Below, in pieces: positions 18,253 to 27,067 of a stretch of 51,754 nt of DNA. Position 1 is the first letter of the stretch. Each line of letters begins with the position of its first letter. The notes beneath the pieces are model-generated. The model was not told where the DNA came from. It saw nothing but the letters and a program-made list of their open reading frames with translations, and searched no databases. The translations under genes were made by a program, and so were the position numbers. Source of the stretch: Ectothiorhodospira mobilis (GTDB lineage Bacteria; Pseudomonadota; Gammaproteobacteria; Ectothiorhodospirales; Ectothiorhodospiraceae); NCBI RefSeq assembly GCF_016584115.1, contig NZ_NRSK01000021.1, forward strand, positions 1 through 51,754. Reading direction: 5' to 3'.

Positions 18253-19947
18253 ATGCAGCAGCACGGCCACAGCTACCTGCACGGCGTGGGGACGGCTCCG
18301 CTCATGGGGTGCACCCTGGGGGACCGGCTGCGCGAGCTGGCGGGGCAGCGCCCCGAGGGCCTGGCCCTGGTGGACTGTGCCCATGGCGTGCGCTGGACCT
18401 GGCAGGCCCTGGATCACCAGGCCTCGGTCCTGGCGGCGGCCTTTCTGGATCTGGGGCTGGTGCCCGGGGATCGGGTGGCCCTGTGGCTCATGAACCGGGC
18501 GGAATGGACCCTGTCCCTGCTGGCTGCCGCCCGGGTGGGCATGATCGCCGTGAACATCAACCCCGGGGCCCGCAGGGGGGAGGTGCAGCGCTTTCTGAAT
18601 CAGGTGCAGGCCCGGGCCCTGATCATCCAGCCGGCCTTCAAGACCAGCGACTACCTGGCCATGGTGCAGGAACTGCTGTCGGATCGGGATCGGCAGGCGG
18701 GGGCCGCGTTGCAGGCCGCCGCGGTGCCGGATCTGCGTCAGGTCATCCAGGCAGGGGAGGAAGAGGTGCCCGGCATGCACCGTTTTGCGGGGCTGCTGGA
18801 GAGCGCCTCCCCACAGGCACGGGCACAGGTGGACGCGCTGTCCGCGGCGGTGGATTTCGATGACCCCGTCAACATCCAGTTCAGCAATGCCACCGGCGGC
18901 GAGGCCGCCGGCACCACCCTCACCCATCACAATATCCTCAACAACGGGGCCATGGTGGGGCGCACCCTGCACCTGGGGCCGGAGGACCGGGTCTGCATCC
19001 CCGTGCCCCTGTTCCACTGCTTTGGCATGGTCATGGGCAATATGGCCTGTCTGGCCCACGGCAGCACCATGGTCTATCCCGGCGAGGCATTCGATCCCGC
19101 CCAGACCCTGGAGGCCGTCCAGGCCGAGGGGTGCACCGCCCTCTACGGCGTGCCCGCCATGTTCAAGGCCATGCTGGAGCAGGAGCGTTTCGCGGATTTC
19201 GATCTCTCCACCCTGCGCACCGGCATCATGGCCGGGGCCCCCTGCCCGCCGGAGACCATGGATCAGGTGATGACGCGCATGCATATGGACCAGGTGACCA
19301 TCGCCTATGGCATGACCGAATCCTCCCCGGTGTCGTTCATGAGCGATGTGGACGACCCGGTGGATCGGCGCCTGAATACCGTGGGCACCCTGCGGCCCCA
19401 CCTGGAGGCCAAGATCATCGACGGGGAGGGCTGCATCCTGCCCCGGGGGGAGGCGGGGGAGCTGTGCGTGCGCGGCTACAGCGTCATGCGCGGCTACTGG
19501 AATGATGCCCAGCTCACCCGCCGGGTCATCGATGAGGCGGGATGGCTGCACACCGGCGATCTGGCCTGCCTGGATGAGGACGGCTACTGCCGCATCGTCG
19601 GCGGGGTCAAGGACGTCATCATCCGTGGCGGTGAGAACATCTATCCCCGGGAGATCGAGGACTTTCTCACCACCCATCCGCAGATCGCGGAGGCCGTGGT
19701 GGTGGGGGTCCCCGACGCGCGCCTCGGTGAGACGGTCTGCGCCTGCGTGCGGGTGACCGCGAGCGACCTCACCCCGGAGGCGGTGCAGGCCTTCTGCCGT
19801 GGTGAGATCGCCCACTACAAGATCCCGGCCCATGTCCGTCTCTACGAGCGGTTTCCCCGCAGTACCGGCCGTGCCCTGCGCTTCATGCTCAAGGACGAGA
19901 GCCTGGAGGCACTGGGGCTGGGGCAGGATACGGCAGGGCAGGGCTGA
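18253..19947 (+). CDS. Acyl-CoA synthetase (ACSF2-like) homologue with degenerate catalytic motifs
   Basis: A 564-residue protein of the AMP-forming acyl-CoA ligase fold, close to the ACSF2 type (DPVNIQF, LTHHNILNNG, PLFHCFGMVMGN, YGMTESSPVSF, HTGDL, IIRGGENIYPREIE are conserved). Three key places are altered. The phosphate-binding loop, normally TSGTTGxPKG, reads SNATGGEAAG (211-220), losing the lysine. The C-terminal catalytic lysine position is R540 (STGRALRF). The GR of the A8 core is GG (450-451). The adenylation step is therefore doubtful; it may be a pseudoenzyme, a thioesterification-only enzyme or a regulator. The frame is intact and codon use is normal. GGAGGAGG precedes ATG 18253. 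First gene of the rightward operon. Confidence 0.85.
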   Translation: MQQHGHSYLHGVGTAPLMGCTLGDRLRELAGQRPEGLALVDCAHGVRWTWQALDHQASVLAAAFLDLGLVPGDRVALWLMNRAEWTLSLLAAARVGMIAVNINPGARRGEVQRFLNQVQARALIIQPAFKTSDYLAMVQELLSDRDRQAGAALQAAAVPDLRQVIQAGEEEVPGMHRFAGLLESASPQARAQVDALSAAVDFDDPVNIQFSNATGGEAAGTTLTHHNILNNGAMVGRTLHLGPEDRVCIPVPLFHCFGMVMGNMACLAHGSTMVYPGEAFDPAQTLEAVQAEGCTALYGVPAMFKAMLEQERFADFDLSTLRTGIMAGAPCPPETMDQVMTRMHMDQVTIAYGMTESSPVSFMSDVDDPVDRRLNTVGTLRPHLEAKIIDGEGCILPRGEAGELCVRGYSVMRGYWNDAQLTRRVIDEAGWLHTGDLACLDEDGYCRIVGGVKDVIIRGGENIYPREIEDFLTTHPQIAEAVVVGVPDARLGETVCACVRVTASDLTPEAVQAFCRGEIAHYKIPAHVRLYERFPRSTGRALRFMLKDESLEALGLGQDTAGQG

Positions 19948-20025
19948 ACCGTCCCGGGGTTCATCGGGGGCATCCAGGGGCACCGCGCCCCGAGGCATCA
20001 CAAGGTTTCCGGAAGGAGTGAGGGC

Positions 20026-20829
20026 ATGACGCAGCAACAGGCAGCCGCCGGCCCGGATACGGTGCTGGAATGCGACGGGGTCTGCCGCTGGTTCGGCGGC
20101 CTGCAGGCGCTCAAGGGGATCTCCCTGTCGGTGCGGCAGGGGGAGATCCTGGGGCTGGTGGGCCCCAACGGCTCGGGCAAGACCACCCTGGTGAACGCCA
20201 TCACCGGGTTCTATCCGCCCCAGGAGGGGAGCATCCGCTTCCTGGGGGAGCCCATCCAGGGACTCAAGCCCCATCGCATCGCCCGTCAGGGCATCGCCCG
20301 CACCTTCCAGAACGTGGCCCTGTTCAAGGGCCTGAGCGTGCTGGACAACATCCTGCTGGGGCGGCACATCTTCATGCGGCCCAGCAGCCTGGCATCCCTG
20401 TTCTACTGGTGGTGGGCGCAGCGGGAGGAGGTGAAACATCGCCTCCGGGTGGAGGAGATCATCGACCTTTTGCAGCTGGAGGGGGTGCGGGACGAGCCCG
20501 TGGAGGTGATCCCCCTGGGTCTGCAGAAGCGGGTGGAACTGGCCCGGGCCCTGTGCGCCGAGCCCCGTTTTTTGGTGCTGGACGAGCCCATGGCGGGCAT
20601 GAACCAGGAGGAGAAGGAGTACATGGTGCGCTTCATCCTGGATGCCCGGGATGCCATGGGGGTCACCATGCTCCTGATCGAGCACCACATGGACGTGGTC
20701 ACCGCCATCTGCAACCGGGCGGTGGTGCTCAACAACGGGGAGAAGATCGCCGAGGGTCCCACGCGCGAGGCCATCAACGATCCCGCCGTGGTCACGGCCT
20801 ACATCGGGAAGATGCAAGATGCAGCCTGA
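20026..20829 (+). CDS. livG: Branched-chain amino-acid-type ABC importer ATPase (LivG-like)
   Basis: A 267-residue ATPase of the HAAT/Liv importer family. Walker A is GPNGSGKTT (46-54), the Q-loop is in FQNVALFK, Walker B is FLVLDE (182-187), and the H-loop is IEHHMDVV. The signature motif is not LSGGQ but PLGLQKRVELARAL (163 onward), while its partner LivF keeps LSGGEQQ, so the dimer may be asymmetric. GGAG precedes ATG 20026. It lies 78 bases after the degenerate ligase and overlaps the next ligase by 11 bases. The transported compound is not shown by sequence. Confidence 0.92.
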   Translation: MTQQQAAAGPDTVLECDGVCRWFGGLQALKGISLSVRQGEILGLVGPNGSGKTTLVNAITGFYPPQEGSIRFLGEPIQGLKPHRIARQGIARTFQNVALFKGLSVLDNILLGRHIFMRPSSLASLFYWWWAQREEVKHRLRVEEIIDLLQLEGVRDEPVEVIPLGLQKRVELARALCAEPRFLVLDEPMAGMNQEEKEYMVRFILDARDAMGVTMLLIEHHMDVVTAICNRAVVLNNGEKIAEGPTREAINDPAVVTAYIGKMQDAA

Positions 20830-22795
20830 ACGCCGACAGCAAGACGATCCGCAGCAGAACCTGCACCCCGGCTGGCGGGAGGAGGATCACCTCATCCGTC
20901 TGCTGGTGGACAACGCCCGGGATCACGGCGATGAGGTGGCCCTGCGGGAGCGGGACCGGGGCATCTGGAAGGAATACACCTGGCGCGACTACCTGGAACA
21001 GGTGATGGATATGGCCGCCGGTCTGGAGGCCTGCGGGGTGGCCCCGGGAGACCGCATCCTGGTGATCGGGGACAACCGGCCCGCCCTGTATCTGGGCATG
21101 GTGGCGGCGGTGGCCCTGCGGGCCATCCCGTCCCCCGCCTATCCCGACACCCCCCCCGATGAGATCCGGCGGCAGATGGAGGCCGAGGCCATCCGCTGCG
21201 CCCTGGTGGAGGACCAGGAGCAGGTGGACAAGCTCCTGGGGATCCGGGCACAGGGGTACGATGGCCTCAAGACCCTCCTCTTTGATGATCCCCGGGGCCT
21301 GGAGGGGCAGGAGCCGGAGGGGGGGATGTCGGTGGCGGATCTGCGTGCCCGTGGGCGCTCCTGCAGGTATCATCGCCCCGGTCTCGATGCGGACCTGCAG
21401 TCCCGCGCCCGGGTCCATGACACCGCCGTGCTGCTGCATTCCTCCGGCACCACCGGCGCCCCCAAGGGGGTGCCCATCAAGCACGGTCATATCCTCTCCG
21501 GGGTGCGCAATGCCGCCGCCGCCGGCTATTTCCAGGAGGGGGAGGAGCATATGGCCTACCTGCCCATGGCCTGGGTGGGGGACTTCATCTTCTCCATCGG
21601 CGCGGCCCTGGCCCTGCGTTTCACCGTCAACATCCCCGAAAAGCAGGAGACGGCCCTCCACGACCTGCGGGAGATCGCCCCCACCCTGTATTTCAGTTCC
21701 CCCCGGGCCTGGTCCAACATGCTCACCCGCATCCAGGTGGGCATCAACGAATCCTCACCCCTGAAACGGCGGCTGTATCAACACTTCATGCCCTTTGCCG
21801 TGGAACTGGAACGCCGCCGCCTGGAGGGAAGCGCCCCCACTGCCCTGGAACGCCTCTGGCGCCGGGTGGGGGAGGTGATGATCTACGGCCCCGTCAAGGA
21901 TCACCTGGGATTGGGCCGGGTGCAGCGGGCCTATACCGCCGGCGAGGCCATGGGTGAGGACGTGTTCCTCTTCTTCCGTGCCCTGGGGTTGAACCTGCGC
22001 CAGTTCTACGGCCAGACGGAGAACTGCGCCCTATGCGCCGCCCAGGACCCGGATTCCGTCAGCCTGCACACCGCCGGTCGCCCCTTCCCGGGGGTGGAGG
22101 TACGGATCCAAGAGGACGGCGAGATCCTGGTGCGTTCGGAGAACGTCTTCGATGGCTATTTCGACAACCCCAAGGCCACCGCCGAGACCCTGCAGGACGG
22201 CTGGATGCACACCGGGGATGCGGGCTATCTGGAGGACGATGGCCAGCTGGTGGTCCTGGGCCGGGTATCCGAGGTGGTGTACACCGCCGCCGGCGAGCGG
22301 TTCATCCCCACCTACGTGGAGAACCGCCTGAAGTTCAGCCAGTACATCAAGGATGCCTGCATCCTGGGACAGGGGCGGGACCACCTGGCCGCCATGATCG
22401 TCATCGATCTGGAGGCCACGGGCCACTGGGCCGAGGAGCAGGGGGTGGCCTACACCTCCTTTTCCGACCTGTCCCAGAAACCGGAGGTGTACGAACTGGT
22501 GCGCGGCGAGATCGCCCACGTGAATGCCGTCCTGCCCCAGGGTCTGAAGATCCGCCGCTTCGTCAATCTGCACAAGGAGTTCGATCCGGACGACGGCGAG
22601 GTCACCCGCACCCGCAAGCTCCGGCGCAAGGTTATCGACCAGCACTATGCCCCCATCATCGAAGCCCTCTACGACGGCCGTACCGCCCTGGAGTTCGAGG
22701 CCCGCATCAGCTACGAGAGCGGCGAATCGGGCACCCTCAAGCGCCATCTGGCGGTGGCGGACATCCCCCTGGCCCATGCAGCGAAGGAGGCCTGA
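20819..22795 (+). CDS. Long-chain-type AMP-forming acyl-CoA synthetase
   Basis: A 658-residue ligase making acyl-CoA from a carboxylic acid, CoA and ATP. Motif A3 is intact (HSSGTTGAPKGV), as are AYTAGEAMGEDV, FYGQTEN, MHTGDAGYLE and LGRVSEVV; the end motif reads EVTRTRKLRRKV, as in long-chain/ACSL-like relatives. It is embedded between the ATPase and permease genes of a Liv-type importer, overlapping livG by 11 bases, so uptake and activation of an organic acid could be linked. With LiuR-type control a branched short- or medium-chain acid such as isovalerate is possible; this is inference. It may supply the activity missing from the degenerate homologue upstream. Confidence 0.9.
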   Translation: MQPERRQQDDPQQNLHPGWREEDHLIRLLVDNARDHGDEVALRERDRGIWKEYTWRDYLEQVMDMAAGLEACGVAPGDRILVIGDNRPALYLGMVAAVALRAIPSPAYPDTPPDEIRRQMEAEAIRCALVEDQEQVDKLLGIRAQGYDGLKTLLFDDPRGLEGQEPEGGMSVADLRARGRSCRYHRPGLDADLQSRARVHDTAVLLHSSGTTGAPKGVPIKHGHILSGVRNAAAAGYFQEGEEHMAYLPMAWVGDFIFSIGAALALRFTVNIPEKQETALHDLREIAPTLYFSSPRAWSNMLTRIQVGINESSPLKRRLYQHFMPFAVELERRRLEGSAPTALERLWRRVGEVMIYGPVKDHLGLGRVQRAYTAGEAMGEDVFLFFRALGLNLRQFYGQTENCALCAAQDPDSVSLHTAGRPFPGVEVRIQEDGEILVRSENVFDGYFDNPKATAETLQDGWMHTGDAGYLEDDGQLVVLGRVSEVVYTAAGERFIPTYVENRLKFSQYIKDACILGQGRDHLAAMIVIDLEATGHWAEEQGVAYTSFSDLSQKPEVYELVRGEIAHVNAVLPQGLKIRRFVNLHKEFDPDDGEVTRTRKLRRKVIDQHYAPIIEALYDGRTALEFEARISYESGESGTLKRHLAVADIPLAHAAKEA

Positions 22796-22798
22796 GGC

Positions 22799-23686
22799 AT
22801 GGATTTCCAGTTCCTGCTCGAATTGACCGTCAACGGCGCCCTCACCGGCTGGATGTACAGCCTGGTGGCCCTGGGCATCGTGCTCATCTACAAGTCCTCC
22901 GGCGTGCCCAATCTGGCCCAGGGGGCGATGGTGATGATCGCCGCCTATCTGGTCTGGGTCTTCTCCAGCATGCTGGCCCTGCCCATCGTCCTGGCCCTGC
23001 TGCTGGCCCTGGTGGCCATGTTCTTCCTCGGGCTGCTCACCGAGCGCTTGCTGCTGCGGCGCATGGTGGGCCAGCCCATCATCATGGTGGTCATGCTCAC
23101 CCTGGGCCTGGAGAGCCTGCTGCGGGGCATCGGCCCGGGCTTTCTCGGGGCCGCACCCAAGAGCCTGGATCTGGGGCTGAACATGATGCCCATCATCGTC
23201 GGGGAGGTGTTCATCAACCGGGAGTACCTGGTTGGTGCGGCCATCGGCGGCGTCATGGTGGTCCTCTCCCTACTCTTCTTCCGCACCCGGGTGGGGACCA
23301 AGCTGCGGGCGGTCTCGGACGATCACGTCTCCAGCTGGGCCGTGGGCATCTCCGTGGAACGGGCCGTGGGCATCTCCTGGGGCCTGGCGGGCATCGCGGC
23401 GGTGGCCGCCGGGGCCATGTGGGGCTCGGTGCAGGGGGTGGACTGGACCCTCACCACCCTGCTGTTCCCCGCCATCGCCGTGGTCATCCTGGGGGGGCTG
23501 GACAGCATCTACGGGGTGCTGGTGGCCGGTCTCATCGTGGGGGTTCTGGGCAGCGTCATCCCGGGCTATGTGGATCCTCTGGTGGGGGGCGGTACCCGCG
23601 ACGTGGTCACCTCCCTGATCATCCTGCTGACCATCATGTTCCGTCCCCACGGCATCTTCGGCCGTGAAGACATCGAGAGGGTCTGA
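22799..23686 (+). CDS. livH: Liv-type ABC importer inner-membrane permease (LivH-like)
   Basis: A 295-residue polytopic protein with about eight membrane segments. It opens with the family start LTVNGALTGWMYSLVALGIVLIY, with SSGVPNLAQGAMVMIAAY and VILGGLDSIYGVLVAGLIVG as the conserved permease loops. GGAGG lies 9 bases before ATG 22799, inside the preceding ligase gene, whose stop is 3 bases upstream. It pairs with LivM 5 bases downstream to form the channel. Confidence 0.95.
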   Translation: MDFQFLLELTVNGALTGWMYSLVALGIVLIYKSSGVPNLAQGAMVMIAAYLVWVFSSMLALPIVLALLLALVAMFFLGLLTERLLLRRMVGQPIIMVVMLTLGLESLLRGIGPGFLGAAPKSLDLGLNMMPIIVGEVFINREYLVGAAIGGVMVVLSLLFFRTRVGTKLRAVSDDHVSSWAVGISVERAVGISWGLAGIAAVAAGAMWGSVQGVDWTLTTLLFPAIAVVILGGLDSIYGVLVAGLIVGVLGSVIPGYVDPLVGGGTRDVVTSLIILLTIMFRPHGIFGREDIERV

Positions 23687-23691
23687 GCGCC

Positions 23692-24765
23692 ATGTTCTAC
23701 CGACTGTCCGGCATCAAGCACACGCGTTATGTCTCCGCCCGGGCCCTGTGGCCCATCCCGGCCGACCGGCGCATCCTGTACGTCCTCGGCGCCCTGGCCC
23801 TGCTGGCCCCTGTGCTGCTGTCCGATCTCTATCTCACCAGCTATATGCTGCCCTGGCTCATCTGGACCGCGGCGGCCCTGTCCCTGACCCTGCTCATGGG
23901 GATGGCCGGACAGCTGCACTTCGGCTTCGCCGCCGTGCTCGCCATCGGGGCCTACACCAGCATCCATCTGACCCGCGCCGGTGTCCCCTTCGAGCTGGCC
24001 CTGCTGGGGGCGGGGCTGTCCTCCGCCGTCATCGGCAGCGCCTTCGGGGCCGCGGCCCTGCGGGTGAAGGGGCTCTATCTGGTGATGGCCACCCTGTCCA
24101 TGCAGTATCTGGTGGAGTGGGTCATCGTCAACGTCCCGGCCATCTCCGGGGGGGCCCAGGCCACCCTCAACACCCCCGACGTGCGTTTCCTGTTCGTGCC
24201 GCTGCAAAGCGATGCCAGCCTCTACTACATGGCCCTGCTGTGGACCGTGGTGGTGACCCTGCTGCTGCTCAACATCCGGCGCAGCAGCTTCGGCCGCGCC
24301 CTGGTGGCGGTACGGGACAAGGACTTCGCCGCCGCGGTGATCGGCGTGAACCCGGTGCGCTTCAAGCTCCTGGCCTTCTTCGTCAGCTCCTTTCTCGGCG
24401 GCGTCACCGGCGCCATCCTGGCCTTCTGCTACTACCAGGCGGTGACCCCGGAGCAGTTCGGCTTCAACGTCTCCATCCAGTTGGTGGCCATGGTGCTGGT
24501 GGGGGGGCTGGGCAGTGTCATCGGGGCCTATCTGGGTGCGGGGTTCGTACTGCTGCTGCCCATCCTGCTCACCAACCTGCTGGCCGGGGCCGCCCAGATC
24601 GACTGGTTGCCCATCTCGTTCAACCTCATTGCCCATATCCCGCTGATGGTGTACGGGGCGCTGATCATCGGGGTGATCCTGTTCGAGCCCCTGGGTCTGG
24701 CCAAGATCTACGACAACCTGCGCAAGTATTTCCTGGTGTGGCCTTTCCGCCACACCCAGAGCTGA
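23692..24765 (+). CDS. livM: Liv-type ABC importer inner-membrane permease (LivM-like)
   Basis: A 357-residue second permease subunit. Features are a cytoplasmic N-terminus of about 25 residues, then multiple membrane helices, GMAGQLHFGFAAVLAIGAYT (the LivM signature), the EAA-like loop RVKGLYLVMATLSMQ, NIRRSSFGRALVAVRDKDFAA facing the ATPase, and MVLVGGLGSVIGAYLGAGFV. It follows livH by 5 bases. The gap to the binding-protein gene (24766-24892) holds a 14-base perfect palindrome, GCCCCCGCGGGGGC at 24852-24865, just before that gene's ribosome site. Confidence 0.95.
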   Translation: MFYRLSGIKHTRYVSARALWPIPADRRILYVLGALALLAPVLLSDLYLTSYMLPWLIWTAAALSLTLLMGMAGQLHFGFAAVLAIGAYTSIHLTRAGVPFELALLGAGLSSAVIGSAFGAAALRVKGLYLVMATLSMQYLVEWVIVNVPAISGGAQATLNTPDVRFLFVPLQSDASLYYMALLWTVVVTLLLLNIRRSSFGRALVAVRDKDFAAAVIGVNPVRFKLLAFFVSSFLGGVTGAILAFCYYQAVTPEQFGFNVSIQLVAMVLVGGLGSVIGAYLGAGFVLLLPILLTNLLAGAAQIDWLPISFNLIAHIPLMVYGALIIGVILFEPLGLAKIYDNLRKYFLVWPFRHTQS

Positions 24766-24892
24766 GGCAGACGCATCCGGGCCGGGAGATGAAAGATCCA
24801 CAGGGAAGATCCCGGGCAGGGAAGACAGAACCGTGCCGGTCCGGCGCCATCGCCCCCGCGGGGGCTCGACCAACCGTTGGAGGAGTGTTCCG

Positions 24893-26143
24893 ATGAAGCA
24901 GTTCACCCAGTATCTGGCCGGCCTCGCCGGCGCCGCGGCCCTGGGCCTGGGAGGGATGGCCCAGGCCCAGGAGAAGGAGCCGATCCACTTTGCCCTGTTG
25001 CAGGATTTCACGGCGGTCTACACCTTCGTGAGCACCGAATACAATCAGGGACAGCAGGACTACCTGCGCATGATCAACGAGACCGGGGGCATCGATGGCC
25101 ACCCCATCGAGCCCATCATCCGCGACACCGCCAATGAGCCCCAGCGGGGGCTGGAGGCCTACAACCGGGCCCGGCGCGAGGGGGCCGTGCTGGTGGACTT
25201 CTTCAGCACCCCTGTCTCCCGGGCGGCGGTGAACCGGGTGCTGGAGGACGAGATGGTCATGATCACGGCCCTGCACGGCCGTGGCGATGCCAGTGACGGC
25301 GAGACCTTCCCCTATGTCTTCCCCATGATGGCCACCTACTGGTCCCAGGCGGCGGTCCTGGCCCACTACATCGAGGAGCATCAGGGCGGCCTGGAAGGCA
25401 AGCGCATCGCCCTGGTGCACATCGATTCGCCCTTTGGCCGCGAACCCCTGCCGGTGCTGGAGACCCTGGCCGAGCGCAAGGGCTTTGAGCTGCGCAACTT
25501 CCCCTATCCGAGCCCGGGCACCGAGCAGTCCGCCACCTGGTCCGACGTGCGCCGCTACCGCCCCGATCACGTCATCATCTGGGGTGCCGGCGGCGGTCAG
25601 CAGGTCTCCGTGCGGGAGGCCATCCGCAACGGCATCCGCCAGGAGGACATCCTCTCGGTGGTCTGGCTGGCGGAGACCGACGCCCGCAATGTGGGCAGCC
25701 GCTACATGAAGGGGGTCAAGCGCTTCGAGGCGGTGGGCACCGGGACCGACCATGATGTCCTCCAGGACATCATCCAGTATGTGATCGAGCCCGGCCTCGG
25801 CAGCGGTCCCATGGAGAACGTGGGTTCCAGCTATTACAACATCGGTGTGGCCACCATGGCCGTTTCCGTGCAGGCGGCCCGGCTGGCCCTGGACGAGTTC
25901 GGCGCCCCCCTCACCGGCGACAAGCTGCGCCGGGGCTTCGAGATGATCGACGGCTTCGATGCCCGGGGTCTGATGCCCCCCGTCACCCTCACCCATAAGG
26001 ATCACCAGGGGGGTGGCTACGGTCGTGTGTCCCAGTGGAACGGCGCGGCCTGGGAGCCGGTGACCGATTGGTTCCACGCCTATCAGGACATCGTCTGGGA
26101 GGAGATCGAGCAGGACGCCGCGGCGTTCCGGGAAGGGCGCTGA
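24893..26143 (+). CDS. Periplasmic substrate-binding protein of the Liv-type importer
   Basis: A 416-residue type I periplasmic binding protein (Peripla_BP_6/ANF-receptor fold). The signal peptide is MKQFTQYLAGLAGAAALGLG, ending GMAQAQ before EKEPIHFALLQDFT. The core shows the two-lobe pattern with YLRMINETGGIDGHPIEP and KRIALVHIDSPFGREPLPVL. The start ATG 24893 is fixed by GGAGGAG 8 bases upstream. The family includes proteins binding branched-chain amino acids, amides and aromatic acids; ligand identity cannot be read here. A strong hairpin follows the gene. Confidence 0.93.
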   Translation: MKQFTQYLAGLAGAAALGLGGMAQAQEKEPIHFALLQDFTAVYTFVSTEYNQGQQDYLRMINETGGIDGHPIEPIIRDTANEPQRGLEAYNRARREGAVLVDFFSTPVSRAAVNRVLEDEMVMITALHGRGDASDGETFPYVFPMMATYWSQAAVLAHYIEEHQGGLEGKRIALVHIDSPFGREPLPVLETLAERKGFELRNFPYPSPGTEQSATWSDVRRYRPDHVIIWGAGGGQQVSVREAIRNGIRQEDILSVVWLAETDARNVGSRYMKGVKRFEAVGTGTDHDVLQDIIQYVIEPGLGSGPMENVGSSYYNIGVATMAVSVQAARLALDEFGAPLTGDKLRRGFEMIDGFDARGLMPPVTLTHKDHQGGGYGRVSQWNGAAWEPVTDWFHAYQDIVWEEIEQDAAAFREGR

Positions 26144-26151
26144 GGCCCCCT

Positions 26152-26174
26152 GGCCGCCCCCCTGGGGGGCGGCC
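26152..26174 (+). other. Intra-operon hairpin between binding-protein gene and livF
   Basis: GGCCGCCCCCC (26152-26162) and GGGGGGCGGCC (26164-26174) are a perfect 11-base inverted repeat around one base, starting 9 bases after the binding-protein stop. No T-run follows. Such hairpins often protect an upstream mRNA 3' end or reduce downstream reading, which would suit a binding protein needed in excess over its ATPase. Confidence 0.6.
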
Positions 26175-26207
26175 CCTTCCGATCCCATCGGCAACAGGAC
26201 CGTGACC

Positions 26208-27038
26208 ATGCACGATACAGCCCATGCCATCCCCCCGGAAACCGCCCGGCCCCTGCTGGAGCTGGGCAATGTGGAGGTGGTGTACGACAAGGTCTTTCTC
26301 GCCATCAAGGGGGTGTCCCTGCGCATCGAGCCGGGCCAGATGGTCGCCCTGCTGGGGAGCAACGGGGCGGGCAAGAGCACCACGCTCAAGTCCATCAGCG
26401 GCCTGCTGGCCCCGGAACGGGGGCTGGTGACCCGGGGGGAGATCCGCTTCGACGGCATCGACCTGCTGCCCCTGCCGCCCCCGCAGCGGGTGGCCAGCGG
26501 CCTGGTGCACGTCCTTGAGGGGCGGCGCATCTTCGGCCACCTCACCCCGGAGGATAATCTCATGGCGGCCTACGCCACCCGCGGCAGCCGCCAGCGCTAT
26601 CAGGAGCTCAAGGAACAGGTGTTCACCTACTTTCCACGCCTCAAGGAACGGGCCCGCACCAAGGCCGGGTATCTCTCCGGGGGCGAGCAGCAGATGCTCG
26701 CCATCGGCCGGGCCATCATGACCGAACCCAAGCTGATCATGCTGGATGAACCCAGCCTGGGGCTGTCGCCGCTGCTGGTGCAGGAGATCTTCGGCATCAT
26801 CCGCGAGATCAACCGCGACCAGGGCACCAGTGTGCTGTTGGTGGAGCAGAACGCCGCCGCCGCCCTGGGGGTGGTGGACTACGCCTACCTGCTGGAGAAC
26901 GGCCACGTGGTGATGAGCGGTGAGGCCCGCGTCATGCGGGAGAACCCGGACGTGCAGGAGTTCTACCTGGGGGGTGCGGGCAAGGTGGACTATCTCAACG
27001 TCAAACACTACCGGCGCCGCAAGCGCTGGCTGGCCTGA
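26208..27038 (+). CDS. livF: Liv-type ABC importer ATPase (LivF-like)
   Basis: A 276-residue second ATPase of the importer. It has Walker A GSNGAGKST, the canonical signature LSGGEQQMLAIGRAI, Walker B LIMLDEPSLGL and an H-region LLVEQNAAAAL typical of LivF (Q-N in place of histidine-rich H-loops). ATG 26208 is preferred because AGGA lies 9 bases upstream; a GTG at 26202 would be only 3 bases from it. The C-terminal extension of about 35 residues ends RRKRW, a basic tail. Its stop overlaps a weaker ATG of the next gene. Confidence 0.93.
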   Translation: MHDTAHAIPPETARPLLELGNVEVVYDKVFLAIKGVSLRIEPGQMVALLGSNGAGKSTTLKSISGLLAPERGLVTRGEIRFDGIDLLPLPPPQRVASGLVHVLEGRRIFGHLTPEDNLMAAYATRGSRQRYQELKEQVFTYFPRLKERARTKAGYLSGGEQQMLAIGRAIMTEPKLIMLDEPSLGLSPLLVQEIFGIIREINRDQGTSVLLVEQNAAAALGVVDYAYLLENGHVVMSGEARVMRENPDVQEFYLGGAGKVDYLNVKHYRRRKRWLA

Positions 27039-27067
27039 TGCCCGATCCCGCCCACAAGGAGCCCGCC

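Noticed and set aside
18220-20817. An 865-codon minus-strand open frame opposite the degenerate ligase and livG
   Set aside because: Composition is His/Gly/Gln-rich without motifs; antisense to clear genes.
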